The position numbers were made by a program, and so were the translations under genes. The notes under the pieces are model-generated. The model was not told the origin of the DNA. It did not search any database and saw only the letters and a list, made by a program, of their open reading frames with translations. 64,000 bases of DNA from Ch67 sp041395845. GTDB lineage: Bacteria > Pseudomonadota > Gammaproteobacteria > Pseudomonadales > Ketobacteraceae. Below are positions 8,373 through 17,733 of this stretch, one piece after another. Location: NCBI GenBank assembly GCA_041395845.1, contig JAWKZS010000002.1, positions 282,950 through 346,949 of the forward strand. Reading direction: 5' to 3'. The first letter of the stretch is position 1. Each line of letters opens with the position of its first letter.

Positions 8373-9287
8373 ATGGCAACACGGCATTTTTTGACATTGC
8401 TGGACATTGATCCGGCCACGCTGGAAAAACTGCTGCAGCGCGCAATCGAACTGAAACAGATGCTGCGCGGTGGCGTGCAGCACGAACCGTTCAAGAACAG
8501 GGTGCTTGGGATGATTTTCGAAAAATCCTCCACCCGCACCCGCGTGTCGTTCGAAAGTGCCATGATCCAGTGCGGTGGCGGCGCCATCTTCCTGTCCCCC
8601 CGAGACAGCCAGCTGGGCCGCGGTGAGCCGGTAGCAGACACCGCCCGGGTACTGTCGCGCATGGTGGACATCATCATGATCCGCACCTTCGAACATGAAA
8701 AGCTGGAAACCTTTGCCCGTTACTCACAAGTGCCGGTCATCAACGCGCTTACCGACAGTTTCCACCCCTGCCAGCTGCTGGCGGACATCCAGACCTACAT
8801 CGACCACCGTGGTTCCATCCGCGGCAAGGTGGTGGCCTGGGTGGGGGATGGCAACAACATGTGCAATTCCTACATCAACGCGGCGCGCCAGTTCGGCTTC
8901 CAGCTGCGTATTGCCTGCCCGGAAGGTTTTGAACCGGATGCCAATCTGGTAGCCGCCAACAGTGATCGCGTGACCATCGTGCGGGATCCCCGCGCGGCAG
9001 TGGAACACGCTCACCTGGTCACCACCGACGTGTGGGCCAGCATGGGTCAGGAAGACGAGCAGGCCCACCGGGCCCAGGCCTTCGCCAATTTCCAGGTATC
9101 ACCCAAGCTGATGGATCTGGCGGACAAGGACGCTATCTTCCTGCACTGTCTGCCGGCACACCGGGGCGAAGAAGTGAGCGAAGACATGCTGGATGACCCC
9201 CGCTCCGTGGTCTGGGATGAAGCGGAAAACCGCCTGCATGCCCAGAAAGCCCTGATGGAATACCTGCTGGGCACCTGGAAACCCTGA
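8373..9287 (+). CDS. argF: Ornithine carbamoyltransferase
   Basis: Condenses ornithine with carbamoyl phosphate to give citrulline. The 304-residue sequence carries the carbamoyl-phosphate motif SSTRTR (52-57), the HPCQ motif, the ornithine-side SMG loop (WASMGQE) and the catalytic HCLPAH segment, all intact. ATG 8373 is preferred over an upstream TTG at 8358 because MATRHFL matches the family start. A short shared string (TTTTGTGGGAC) occurs just upstream of both argD and argF. It follows argD and precedes the ABC ATPase by 7 bases, so the three genes are probably co-transcribed. Confidence 0.97.
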   Translation: MATRHFLTLLDIDPATLEKLLQRAIELKQMLRGGVQHEPFKNRVLGMIFEKSSTRTRVSFESAMIQCGGGAIFLSPRDSQLGRGEPVADTARVLSRMVDIIMIRTFEHEKLETFARYSQVPVINALTDSFHPCQLLADIQTYIDHRGSIRGKVVAWVGDGNNMCNSYINAARQFGFQLRIACPEGFEPDANLVAANSDRVTIVRDPRAAVEHAHLVTTDVWASMGQEDEQAHRAQAFANFQVSPKLMDLADKDAIFLHCLPAHRGEEVSEDMLDDPRSVVWDEAENRLHAQKALMEYLLGTWKP

Positions 9288-9294
9288 TCGCGCC

Positions 9295-10347
9295 ATGGAC
9301 GCGTTGCTGAAGCTCGAGTCAGTCCGTTGCAGCTTCGAAAACGAAGTCGTCGTCAACGATCTGAGCTTTCATATCAACCAGGGTGACATTGCCTGTCTGC
9401 TGGGGCCCAGCGGCTGCGGCAAGACCACCACCCTGCGCGCCATTGCCGGCTTCGAGCCGGTGACCGGCGGCACCATCCTCCTGCGCAACCAGCCCGTTTC
9501 CACCCCCGCCCACCGCCTGCCGCCCGAGCAGCGCAAGCTGGGCATGGTATTTCAGGATTACGCCCTGTTCCCGCATCTGACCCTGTGGCAGAACGTGTGC
9601 TTTGGTTTGCGCAAGCTGACCAAGGGCGAAAAACAGAAGGTCGCCCAGCGGGTACTGGAACTGGTGGGACTGGATAACATCAGCCACCGCTACCCCCATG
9701 AGATTTCCGGCGGCCAGCAGCAACGGGTTGCCCTGGCCCGGGCCCTGGCCCCCGAACCTGCCCTGATCCTGCTGGACGAACCGTTTTCCAACCTGGATGT
9801 GGATCTGCGCCGCCGCCTGGCGCTGGAAGTCCGTGATATTCTCAAGCAGCAGGGCATCACTGGCCTGCTGGTAACCCACGATCAGGAAGAAGCCTTTGCG
9901 GTGTCTGACAAGGTGGGCGTGATGCGCGATGGCGTGATGCAGCAATGGGATGCCCCGTACACCCTGTACCACGAACCCGCCAACCGATTTGTCGCCAGCT
10001 TCATCGGCCTGGGTCGGTTTATCGAAGGCCGAGCCCTGTCACCGGAACGGGTAGCCACCGAGCTTGGGGAAATCCAGGGCAACCGTGCCTACCCCTGGGA
10101 GCCGGGAACCCTGGTGGACGTGCTGCTGCGTCCGGACGACATCCTGCCAGACCCAACCAGCCCGATTCGCGGCAAAATCCTGCACAAAACCTTCACCGGA
10201 GCCACGTCCCTGGTGCAGCTGCAGCTGGCCTCCGGCACGGTGGTGGATGCCGTGTTCCCCAGCCATGCGGAACACCTGCCTGGCGAAACCGTAGGCATTC
10301 GGACCGATATGAGTCACCTGGTGGCCTTTACCCGCACCGCCGGCTGA
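9295..10347 (+). CDS. ABC transporter ATP-binding protein, ferric-iron (FbpC) type
   Basis: 350-residue ATPase of the iron/spermidine/sulfate importer class. Walker A GPSGCGKTT (37-45), Q-loop FQDYALFPH, signature SGGQQQRVALARAL, Walker B LILLDEP and the H-loop THDQEEAF are all present, followed by a C-terminal TOBE-type regulatory region (from about 240). The sequence is most like FbpC ferric-iron importers. No permease or periplasmic binding protein is in the window, so it must pair with subunits encoded elsewhere. It starts 7 bases after argF, an odd partner for an iron importer. Confidence 0.9.
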   Translation: MDALLKLESVRCSFENEVVVNDLSFHINQGDIACLLGPSGCGKTTTLRAIAGFEPVTGGTILLRNQPVSTPAHRLPPEQRKLGMVFQDYALFPHLTLWQNVCFGLRKLTKGEKQKVAQRVLELVGLDNISHRYPHEISGGQQQRVALARALAPEPALILLDEPFSNLDVDLRRRLALEVRDILKQQGITGLLVTHDQEEAFAVSDKVGVMRDGVMQQWDAPYTLYHEPANRFVASFIGLGRFIEGRALSPERVATELGEIQGNRAYPWEPGTLVDVLLRPDDILPDPTSPIRGKILHKTFTGATSLVQLQLASGTVVDAVFPSHAEHLPGETVGIRTDMSHLVAFTRTAG

Positions 10348-10400
10348 TTTTTCAGCCAGCTGCTATGCTGAAATGATCATAGCTGTGTGAGTCCAGCCCC

Positions 10401-12233
10401 ATGCACCAACCCCATCTGTCCATGCGCGTGAAGGTCACTACCGCCATTATCCTGCTCGGCGTGGCTCTGCTCGCCGCCCTGTTTCTGAACAGTCAGCAGC
10501 AAGCACGGGAACAGCAGCAAACCCAGCAGCGGGCACTGCAATACCTGTCGGCCGCCAACCAGATCCAAGCACTGGTGATCCAGATCCAGCAACTGCGGGC
10601 CACGACCGACGCCGAAGCCAATCGGCAGATCCTCACCCAGCTGCAATCCAGCAACAGCATGCTGGCAGACGTCGTCAACGCAGGTTTCCGCACTGCCCAT
10701 CCGCTGCTGGAAAGCACGGTGTCGATCCTGCTGAACGAACTGGCCCAATACCGCATCAACCTGGACCAGCTGATACAGTCTCAGGAAGCCTACCTGCCCG
10801 TACGTAACCAGCTCAACGAAACTGCGGCCCTGCTGGACGGTTATCTGAAAGAGCAGAACGCCGTTTACCTGTACAGCTTATTCACCGACATGCAGGCCGC
10901 TGCACTGGCCTTTCAGATCGACGGCGCCACCAGCCACCTGGACAGCGTGCGCCAGAAAGTCAAAACCTTCGTCGAGGAAATCCCGGACTCGGGTCTGCCG
11001 GAAACGGATTTCGATGCGGCGAAGCAGAAAATCCTCAGTTTCCAGCAGCAGTTCGAACAACTGTCCGTACTCAACCGGACCCGCAACGACCGTCTTACCG
11101 CGCTGGATGGCAGCTTCCGCAAACTGATTCCGCTCACCAGTGATTTCCTGCTGCTGGTGGAGAAAGCCAACACCCAGGCCAACGACGGCTCCAACGAGAT
11201 CATGTTTGTACTATGTCTGATCCTGATCGCACTGGGGGTCTACTTCCTGTTTGCGTCATTCAACAACACCCACCGGCAATTCCAGCAGCGGCTGTTTGAC
11301 AGGATTGCCCGCCTCACCGGCACCCCTGCCAGCGCCTTCAGCGACATCGAAACGGCCATCAACACCCTGACCCAGCAGCGCGACAGCACCTTGTCCGCCG
11401 TGCGTTCCCTGCTGGATTCCCTGCAGGCCCAACGCCAGGATTTCAGCGCCGAACACCGTCAGGCGCTGCATCAACTGCATGCCGAACTGAAGGATCTGGA
11501 ACAGCTGTCACGTAACGGCAAACAGCTGACTGAGGCTTTCAGTCATATCAGCCAGGCCAGCCATCAGGCGCGGGAAGTGGCTGACCAGGCCAAGCGCAAC
11601 GCCAGCAACGGCCAGCAATCAGTGGAAGGTCTGGCGCAGCAGATCGAGCAGTTGACCGGACAGATCGGCATGGCCGCCACCCAGATCAATGAACTGGCGA
11701 TCAACAGCCAGTCGATCGGCAAGGTCGTGGACATGATTACCGGCATTACCGAACAGACCAATCTGCTCGCGCTCAATGCCGCCATCGAAGCCGCCCGTGC
11801 GGGCGAACATGGTCGCGGCTTCGCTGTGGTAGCCGATGAAGTGCGCTCCCTGGCCACCAAAACCACCGCAGCGGCCGTGGATATCAAGCGTCAGATTGAA
11901 GACATCCAGAAAGCGGCCAGAAGCAGTGTGGCCATGATGGAACAAAGCAAGGACATGGTCGATAAAAGCGTAGGAGAGGCCCGCGCCGCCTTTGATGCCT
12001 TCGACACCATCAGCCGTTCAGTCATGGATATCGACAACATCACCGTGGATATCGCCGAAAACGCCGGCAGCCAGACTCGTACCGCCAACGCCGTGGACGA
12101 GCATGTTCAGCAGCTGCGGCGGGAATTGCAGCAGGGTCTGGCCCATCTGAGCAAGGACACCCATTCCGATGCCCTGCTCGAACAGACCCGCCAGCAGGCC
12201 AGACAGTTGCAGGCGGTGTGGCAGATCAGCTGA
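10401..12233 (+). CDS. Methyl-accepting chemotaxis protein
   Basis: Transmembrane chemoreceptor of 610 residues. An N-terminal membrane helix (about 13-30) precedes a periplasmic helical sensor region rich in Gln; a second membrane helix follows near 265-288, then a long cytoplasmic coiled coil. The signalling tip EQTNLLALNAAIEAARAGEHGRGFAVVADEVR is canonical for binding CheA/CheW. A clear HAMP domain is not obvious. The ligand is unknown; the periplasmic part shows no recognisable Cache or PAS pattern. It ends 6 bases from the convergent glpK stop, without a classical terminator between them. Confidence 0.93.
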   Translation: MHQPHLSMRVKVTTAIILLGVALLAALFLNSQQQAREQQQTQQRALQYLSAANQIQALVIQIQQLRATTDAEANRQILTQLQSSNSMLADVVNAGFRTAHPLLESTVSILLNELAQYRINLDQLIQSQEAYLPVRNQLNETAALLDGYLKEQNAVYLYSLFTDMQAAALAFQIDGATSHLDSVRQKVKTFVEEIPDSGLPETDFDAAKQKILSFQQQFEQLSVLNRTRNDRLTALDGSFRKLIPLTSDFLLLVEKANTQANDGSNEIMFVLCLILIALGVYFLFASFNNTHRQFQQRLFDRIARLTGTPASAFSDIETAINTLTQQRDSTLSAVRSLLDSLQAQRQDFSAEHRQALHQLHAELKDLEQLSRNGKQLTEAFSHISQASHQAREVADQAKRNASNGQQSVEGLAQQIEQLTGQIGMAATQINELAINSQSIGKVVDMITGITEQTNLLALNAAIEAARAGEHGRGFAVVADEVRSLATKTTAAAVDIKRQIEDIQKAARSSVAMMEQSKDMVDKSVGEARAAFDAFDTISRSVMDIDNITVDIAENAGSQTRTANAVDEHVQQLRRELQQGLAHLSKDTHSDALLEQTRQQARQLQAVWQIS

Positions 12234-12239
12234 CCGCCA

Positions 12240-13724
12240 TCAGCTGCGCCGCACCCGCTTTACTGCATCCACCCAACCCGCATAAAGGTGATCCCGTAAC
12301 GGGTCTTCCATCTGCGGAGTAAAGTGGCGCTGGCAATGCCACAGCTCCGCAATCTGCTCCAGGGATTCATAGATACCCACCTGCAAGCCGGCCAGATAGG
12401 CGGCACCCAGGGCCGTGGTTTCGATCACCGCCGGGCGATCGACATTCAGGTTAAGAATGTCGCTGAGGAACTGCACCACCCAGTTGTTCGCCACCATGCC
12501 ACCATCCACCCGCAGCGTGGTGGGTTTGCCGGCACCATCCCCTTCCATGGCGTGAATCAGATCCTTGGTCTGATACGCCACCGATTGCAGGCCCGCCGTC
12601 ACAATGTCCTTGATGCCGGTATCGCGGGTCAGGCCAAACAGCGCACCGCGGGCCTCCGGGTCCCAGTAAGGCGCCCCCAGACCGGTGAATGCTGGAACCA
12701 TGTACACCCCATGATCCACGCCGGATTCCTGTGCCATGGCTTCGGTTTCACGGGCGTGGGAAATCAGGGCAATGCCGTCCCTTAGCCACTGGATCGCGGC
12801 GCCGGCGATGAAGATGCTGCCTTCCAGACCGTAGGTCACCTTGCCCTTCAGTCGATAGGCCACCGTCGCCAGCAGGCGATTGCGGGACACCAGGGCCTCT
12901 TCACCGGTATTCAGGATCATGAAACAGCCGGTGCCGTAGGTGCTCTTGATCATACCCGGCCGGAAGCAGGCCTGGCCGATCAGTGCAGCCTGCTGATCAC
13001 CCGCCATGCCCGCTACCGGAATACCGGCGCCGAGCAATTCCGGTTCGGTCACTCCGAAGTCTGCGGCACTGTCTTCCACGGTTGGCAACACCGCTTTGGG
13101 CACCCGGAAAAGTTGCAGTAACTCGTCGTCCCACTGCTGGGTCTTGATATTAAACAGCGCGGTGCGGGATGCGTTGGTAGCGTCGGTCTTGTGGCTCTTG
13201 CCGCCAGTGAGGCGCCACAACAGGAACGAATCGATGGTGCCGAAGGCCAGCTCGCCCCGCTCTGCCCGTTCCCGCGCGCCGTCGACATGATCGAGAATCC
13301 AGGCAATCTTGGTGGCGGAAAAATACGGATCGATCAGCAGACCTGTTTTCGCCTGTACCAGCGCTTCCTGACCGCGCGCCTTCAGCCCCACGCAGGTATC
13401 GGCGGTACGGCGATCCTGCCAGACAATCGCCTTGTGGATCGGCTTGCCGGTGGCCCGGTCCCACACCACCGTGGTTTCCCGCTGATTGGTAATACCGATG
13501 GCCGCGATATCCGTCGCCTGCAGCTGACCGTTGCGCAACACTTCCTGGCACACCTGCAGGGTGGTCGACCAGATTTCCTCGGGATCATGCTCGACCCAGC
13601 CATCGGCAGGAAAGTACTGGGTGAATTCCCGCTGGGCCGATGTCACGATGCTGCCGCGCTGATCGAAAATGATCGCGCGCGAGCTCGTGGTTCCCTGATC
13701 GATCGCTAGCAGATAGTGCTTCAT
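12240..13724 (-). CDS. glpK: Glycerol kinase
   Basis: 494-residue FGGY-family kinase that phosphorylates glycerol to glycerol-3-phosphate in the cytoplasm. It begins MKHYLLAIDQGTTSSRAI, carrying the N-terminal phosphate-binding motif, and retains NQRETTVVWD, the ATP-site block STYGTGCFM and the C-terminal LRVDGGM. ATG 13724 is preceded by AAGGAAG at good spacing, so the longer reading to 13799 is rejected. It diverges from glpR, the likely regulator. No glycerol facilitator gene (glpF) is nearby. The downstream step, glpD, appears frameshifted in this sequence. Confidence 0.97.
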   Translation of the reverse strand: MKHYLLAIDQGTTSSRAIIFDQRGSIVTSAQREFTQYFPADGWVEHDPEEIWSTTLQVCQEVLRNGQLQATDIAAIGITNQRETTVVWDRATGKPIHKAIVWQDRRTADTCVGLKARGQEALVQAKTGLLIDPYFSATKIAWILDHVDGARERAERGELAFGTIDSFLLWRLTGGKSHKTDATNASRTALFNIKTQQWDDELLQLFRVPKAVLPTVEDSAADFGVTEPELLGAGIPVAGMAGDQQAALIGQACFRPGMIKSTYGTGCFMILNTGEEALVSRNRLLATVAYRLKGKVTYGLEGSIFIAGAAIQWLRDGIALISHARETEAMAQESGVDHGVYMVPAFTGLGAPYWDPEARGALFGLTRDTGIKDIVTAGLQSVAYQTKDLIHAMEGDGAGKPTTLRVDGGMVANNWVVQFLSDILNLNVDRPAVIETTALGAAYLAGLQVGIYESLEQIAELWHCQRHFTPQMEDPLRDHLYAGWVDAVKRVRRS

Positions 13725-13844
13725 GAGAGCTTCCTTCGATAACTGACTGTAATGACAAAGACACCCGTAACAGCGCTGCGAGCCGGCCGAAAACGCCAAT
13801 CCTGCAGGCTCCGGCCATGGCAGCCGGATAAATTGTTGTATTAT

Positions 13845-13873
13845 TGGAAAATTACGCTTACACCTTTACTTTA
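13845..13873 (+). promoter_or_regulatory. Putative glpR promoter
   Basis: TTGGAA (13845-13850) and TACTTT (13868-13873) with a 17-base spacer lie 24 bases before the GTG start of glpR. The 172-base divergent region must also hold the glpK promoter, which I could not place. Confidence 0.35.
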
Positions 13874-13896
13874 CACGCACACAACGAGATCACAAC

Positions 13897-14712
13897 GTGG
13901 CAAACCTATCCCAACAGGCCCGACACGAACAAATTGTCGAACTGGTCAACGCCAAGGGCTTCGTATCCGTCGAAGACCTCGCCGCCCACTTTGATGTTAC
14001 CCCGCAGACCATGCGCCGGGACATCAACACCCTGGCCACCGAAAACCGCGTGCGCCGCTTTCACGGTGGTGCCAGCGCAGCACCCACTACCCAGAATACC
14101 GAGTACACCAAGCGCAAGCATATGCAGTCGCCGGAAAAGGCCCGCATCGCCAAGTGCGTGGCGGCCCACATTCCGGATCACGCCTCGCTGTTCATCAATA
14201 TCGGTACCACCAACGAAGCCATTGCCCGTGAGCTTCTGGGCCATACTGGCCTGAAGATCATCACCAACAACCTGCATGTGGCAGCCATCGTCAGCGGCAA
14301 GGAAGACTTCGACGTCATCATTGCCGGTGGCAAAGTGCGCAGCCGGGATGGCGGCATCATCGGCGAAGCCACGACGGACTTCGTCCAGCAGTTCCGGGTG
14401 GACTACGGCATCATCGGCATATCCGGCGTCGACGAAGACGGCTCCCTGCTGGATTTCGACTACCAGGAAGTACGGGTCGCCCAGGCCCTGATCCGCAATT
14501 CCCGCCAGGTCATTCTGGCCTGCGACCATACCAAATTCGGCCGCCATGCCATGATCCGGCTGGGCGACATCGGCAGCATCCAGGTACTGGTAACCGACCG
14601 CGAACCGGAGGAGCCCTTCCGCTCCCTGTTACAGGAACGCGGGGTACAAACGCTGGTGGCCAGCGAGGACAACGCCTATCCAGTCCCGGAAGAGGACGCC
14701 GGCGAATCCTGA
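13897..14712 (+). CDS. glpR: Glycerol-3-phosphate regulon repressor, DeoR family
   Basis: DeoR-type repressor of 271 residues. An N-terminal winged helix (RHEQIVELVNAKGFVSVEDLAAHFDVTPQTMRRD, quoted in part: VSVEDLAAHF, TMRRDI) is followed by a sugar-phosphate sensing domain with the FINIGTT and ITNNLHVA blocks typical of GlpR. Members release DNA when glycerol-3-phosphate binds. The GTG at 13897 is the chosen start, with a weak GAGA upstream; MANLSQQARHEQIV fits the family. Position between glpK and glpD supports the role. A strong terminator follows at once. Confidence 0.93.
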   Translation: MANLSQQARHEQIVELVNAKGFVSVEDLAAHFDVTPQTMRRDINTLATENRVRRFHGGASAAPTTQNTEYTKRKHMQSPEKARIAKCVAAHIPDHASLFINIGTTNEAIARELLGHTGLKIITNNLHVAAIVSGKEDFDVIIAGGKVRSRDGGIIGEATTDFVQQFRVDYGIIGISGVDEDGSLLDFDYQEVRVAQALIRNSRQVILACDHTKFGRHAMIRLGDIGSIQVLVTDREPEEPFRSLLQERGVQTLVASEDNAYPVPEEDAGES

Positions 14713-14734
14713 TGCCCACCGAATCCGTCTGCAC

Positions 14735-14763
14735 AACGGCCCTTTTCAGGGCCGTTTTCGTTT
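14735..14763 (+). terminator. Terminator after glpR
   Basis: Stem AACGGCCC (14735-14742) pairs with GGGCCGTT (14749-14756) around loop TTTTCA and is followed by TTCGTTT. It separates glpR from glpD. Confidence 0.8.
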
Positions 14764-14801
14764 CTGCCTGCTGACCTAGCCAAATTATTCCACAAACGGC
14801 A

Positions 14802-14872
14802 CTATTGTTCGATATTTTCTTTTTTGCTTTCCTTTAATTTCGTTTGCGTACTTTTGCGAACATGATTACACT
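14802..14872 (+). promoter_or_regulatory. Putative glpD promoter with GlpR-like half-sites
   Basis: TTTGCG (14843-14848) and TACACT (14867-14872), 18 apart, give a plausible promoter. TTGTTCGAT (near 14805-14813) and GCGAACATGA (14856-14865) resemble the two halves of the enterobacterial GlpR operator (TGTTCG...CGAACA). The second overlaps the promoter, as expected for repression. Inferred by eye. Confidence 0.35.
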
Positions 14873-14910
14873 TAATCCATCGCAGCAGTTACCGTGTCAG
14901 GACAACCATC

Positions 14911-16505
14911 ATGACCCGTGAGATTCCCACCCTAACCGCCAAGTTGACCGAAAATTCGCCTACTTACGATCTGTTCATCGTGGGCGGCGGGATCAATGGT
15001 GCCGGCATTGCCGCAGACGCGAGCGGACGCGGTCTGTCAGTAGCCCTGTGCGAACAGGCGGATCTGGCCAGCGCCACCTCCTCGGCGAGCAGCAAACTGA
15101 TCCACGGTGGACTGCGCTATCTGGAACACTATGAATTCCGCCTCGTGCGGGAAGCACTGGCAGAGCGGGAAGTGTTGCTTGCCAATGCACCGCACCTGAT
15201 CGAGCCCCTGCGCTTCGTGCTGCCTCACCGCCCTCATCTGCGCCCGGCCTGGATGATCCGCATCGGCCTGTTCATGTACGACCACCTATCCCAGCGTAAC
15301 CAGCTGGCAGGATCACGCGGCCTGAAACTGCAGGCTGACGATCCACCAACCCGCTGAACGATCAGATTCATTACGGTTTCGAATATTCCGATTGCCGGGT
15401 GGATGACGCCCGCCTGGTGGTAACCAATGCCCTGGCCGCCCAGGCCAACGGTGCCCGCATCATGGTCCGCACCCGCTGTCTGTCGGCACGGCGCAGTCAG
15501 GGCCTTTGGCATCTGTGGCTGGAAGATCAGATCAGTGGCCAGCAGTTTGGCGTGCGCGCCCGCGGCCTGGTCAACGCCGCTGGCCCCTGGGCGCAGCAAT
15601 TCTTCGAGCAGCAGGTGCAGACCCAATCCCCGCGCAACATTCGCCTGATCAAGGGCAGTCACTTTGTCACCCGCAAACTCTACGACGGGGATCAGGCCTA
15701 CATTCTGCAGAACGAAGATCACCGCATCGTGTTCGTGATTCCCTATCAGCAGGACTTCACCCTGATCGGCACGACCGACAAGCGCTATGAAGGCGATCCG
15801 TCCAAGGTCGAAATCGATGCGGAAGAAGAACAGTACCTGCTGAAGATCGTTAATGATCACTTCAAGCAGCAGATCGGCAGTGACGACATCCTGTGGCGTT
15901 ACTCCGGCGTGCGTCCACTGTGCGACGACGAGTCGGACTCACCGTCGGCCATGACCCGCGACTACACCCTGGACGTGCTGGCAGACGGCGATAACCGCGC
16001 GCCACTGCTGTCGGTGTTTGGCGGCAAGATCACCACCTACCGGCGCCTGGCGGAAGCCGCCATGACCGCACTGAAGCCCTGGTATCCGCAGATGGGCAAG
16101 AGCTGGACCCACGATGCGAAACTGCCTGGCGGTGATGTTCCAGCCGACAGTTTTTCCGACTGGCAACAGCAGGTGCAGGTCCAGTATCCGTGGCTGCCTG
16201 CAGCGCTGTGTCAGCGTCTGACCCGTGCCTACGGCTATCGCATTCACGGGCTGCTGGAACACTGCCATCAGCTGGCGGATCTGGGGCGCAGCTTTGGTGC
16301 CGACCTGTATCAGCGCGAAGTCGAATTCCTGATTCAGCAGGAGTGGGCCCGCAGCGCCGAGGATATCGTGTGGCGGCGCAGCAAACTGGGTCTGCATCTG
16401 AACAGCACTGACATTGCACAGCTGCAGCACTTCATCACCGATTACCTGGCTCAGCATACGCTGCACGACCTCGAATCCACACCGGCACTGCGTCAGGCCG
16501 GATAA
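14911..16505 (+). pseudogene. glpD: Aerobic glycerol-3-phosphate dehydrogenase, frameshifted
   Basis: FAD-dependent membrane enzyme oxidising glycerol-3-phosphate to dihydroxyacetone phosphate. The N-terminal part (14911-15357) holds the FAD-binding motif DLFIVGGGINGAG and the SSKLIHGGLRYLE block, then hits a TGA. The rest of the protein continues in another frame, from HYGFEYSDC through VDDARLVV, INLIKGSH-like and GVRPLCDDESDSP to 16505. The switch lies around 15343-15355 and needs one extra base; with it, the gene would encode 531 residues, the full family length with no missing block. A single-base deletion (real or a sequencing error) fits best. If real, glycerol oxidation through GlpD is lost although glpK and glpR are intact. 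Confidence 0.9.
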
Positions 16506-16536
16506 GCTTCCTACTTACTACCTCATGCTTGTGGTA

Positions 16537-16580
16537 GCCGGATCTGCCGTCTCCCCCGACGGTCGATCCGGCATTTTTTT
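16537..16580 (+). terminator. Terminator after glpD
   Basis: Long hairpin GCCGGATC-t-GCCGTC ... GACGG-tc-GATCCGGC (16537-16572) followed by ATTTTTTT. It separates glpD from metR. Confidence 0.85.
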
Positions 16581-16631
16581 GCCTGCATTCCCTGATACAC
16601 TGGCAGCACGACCATTCAGCGACGTTGCATC

Positions 16632-17567
16632 ATGGCCAGAATCGAAATCAAACACCTGCGCACTCTGGTGGCACTGCGTGAATGCGGCAGCCTGGTGGAT
16701 GCCGCCCAGCGCGTGCACCTGACCCAGTCTGCCCTGTCCCACCAGCTCAAGGAACTGGAAGACCGCCTGGGTCAACCGGTGGTGATCCGCAAATCCAAAC
16801 CGATCAAATTTACTGACAGCGGCGAACGCCTGCTGCAACTGGCTGATGCCGTGCTGCCACAGGTGGATCAAACCGAGCAGGACATTCTTCGCCTGGCACA
16901 GGGCACCCACGGCCGCCTTCACATTGCCATCGAATGTCACAACTGTTTTGAATGGCTGATGCCGACCCTGGATGAATACCGGGAAGACTGGCCGGATGTG
17001 GAAATCGATCTGATCAGTGGCTTCAATTTCGATCCCCTGCCGGCGCTGACCCGCTCCGAACTGGATCTGGTCATCACTTCTGATCCACTGCCGCTGCCCG
17101 GCATTCGCTATGAGCCGCTGTTCGAATACGAAGCGCTGCTGTGTGTCGCCAAACAGCATCCTCTCGCCAACAAGACGCTGATCGAGCCAGCGGATTTTGC
17201 CAGCGAAACCCTGATCACCTATCCGGTGGAAAAAGAACGTCTGGATATCTTCAAATATTTTCTGAATCCCGCCGGGGTGGCACCCGCCAGCGTTCGCACG
17301 TCGGAACTGACCCTGATGATCATCCAGCTGGTGGCATCACAACGGGGTGTTTGCGTGCTGCCGAACTGGGCCATTACCGATTATCTGGCGAAGGGTTACG
17401 TGGTGGCGCGTTCGCTGGGGGAGGACGGCGTGTGGGCAAAGCTGTACGCCGCCGTGCGTGAAGACACCGCGACGCAGCCCTACATGGAAACCTTTGTGAA
17501 TACGGCGCGGGAATGCAGCCAGAAAACGCTGAAGGGAATTTTGCAGGTGGTGGCGGACGAAAACTGA
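16632..17567 (+). CDS. metR: LysR-type regulator, MetR
   Basis: 311-residue LysR activator. The N-terminal helix-turn-helix (GSLVDAAQRVHLTQSALSHQ) and the effector domain match MetR closely, especially the IECHNCFEWLMPTLDEYR and GFNFDPLPAL segments that resemble the E. coli protein. MetR uses homocysteine as co-effector to control methionine synthesis genes such as metE and metH. No met gene is adjacent, so its targets lie elsewhere. ATG 16632 matches the family start. It is transcribed toward the two-component system; the large inverted repeat at 17576-17733 lies between them. Confidence 0.9.
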   Translation: MARIEIKHLRTLVALRECGSLVDAAQRVHLTQSALSHQLKELEDRLGQPVVIRKSKPIKFTDSGERLLQLADAVLPQVDQTEQDILRLAQGTHGRLHIAIECHNCFEWLMPTLDEYREDWPDVEIDLISGFNFDPLPALTRSELDLVITSDPLPLPGIRYEPLFEYEALLCVAKQHPLANKTLIEPADFASETLITYPVEKERLDIFKYFLNPAGVAPASVRTSELTLMIIQLVASQRGVCVLPNWAITDYLAKGYVVARSLGEDGVWAKLYAAVREDTATQPYMETFVNTARECSQKTLKGILQVVADEN

Positions 17568-17575
17568 ATACTGAC

Positions 17576-17733
17576 TGGCAACGCAGATTGGCAGGCGGTT
17601 GAAAAACGTAATCGAGGCCGCCAATGCAAGGCAAAAACAGGCGAAAAAGCGGAGTTTACCGGGTGTAAATGAGCATTTTGAGCCTGTTTTTAACGCAGCA
17701 GTGGCAACGCAGATAGTTTTTCGGCCGCCTGCT
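17576..17733. repeat. Large imperfect inverted repeat (intergenic palindromic element)
   Basis: This convergent intergenic region is almost wholly a palindrome of about 145 bases. Outer arms GGCAGGCGGTTGAAAAAC (17590-17607) and GTTTTTCGGCCGCCTGC (17716-17732) pair with few mismatches; inner arms GCAAGGCAAAAACAGGC (17627-17643) and GCCTGTTTTTAACGC (17682-17696) pair as well; GTTTAC/GTAAAT sits at the centre. A 13-base direct repeat, TGGCAACGCAGAT, occurs at 17576-17588 and 17702-17714. The right arm reaches the stop codon of the kinase gene. It resembles dispersed intergenic repeats seen in marine gammaproteobacteria, and may act as a two-way terminator. Confidence 0.75.

Noticed and set aside
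15399..16505. A separate gene for the C-terminal half of GlpD
   Set aside because: The half lacks the FAD-binding start and fits directly to the preceding frame with one base; it is not an independent protein.
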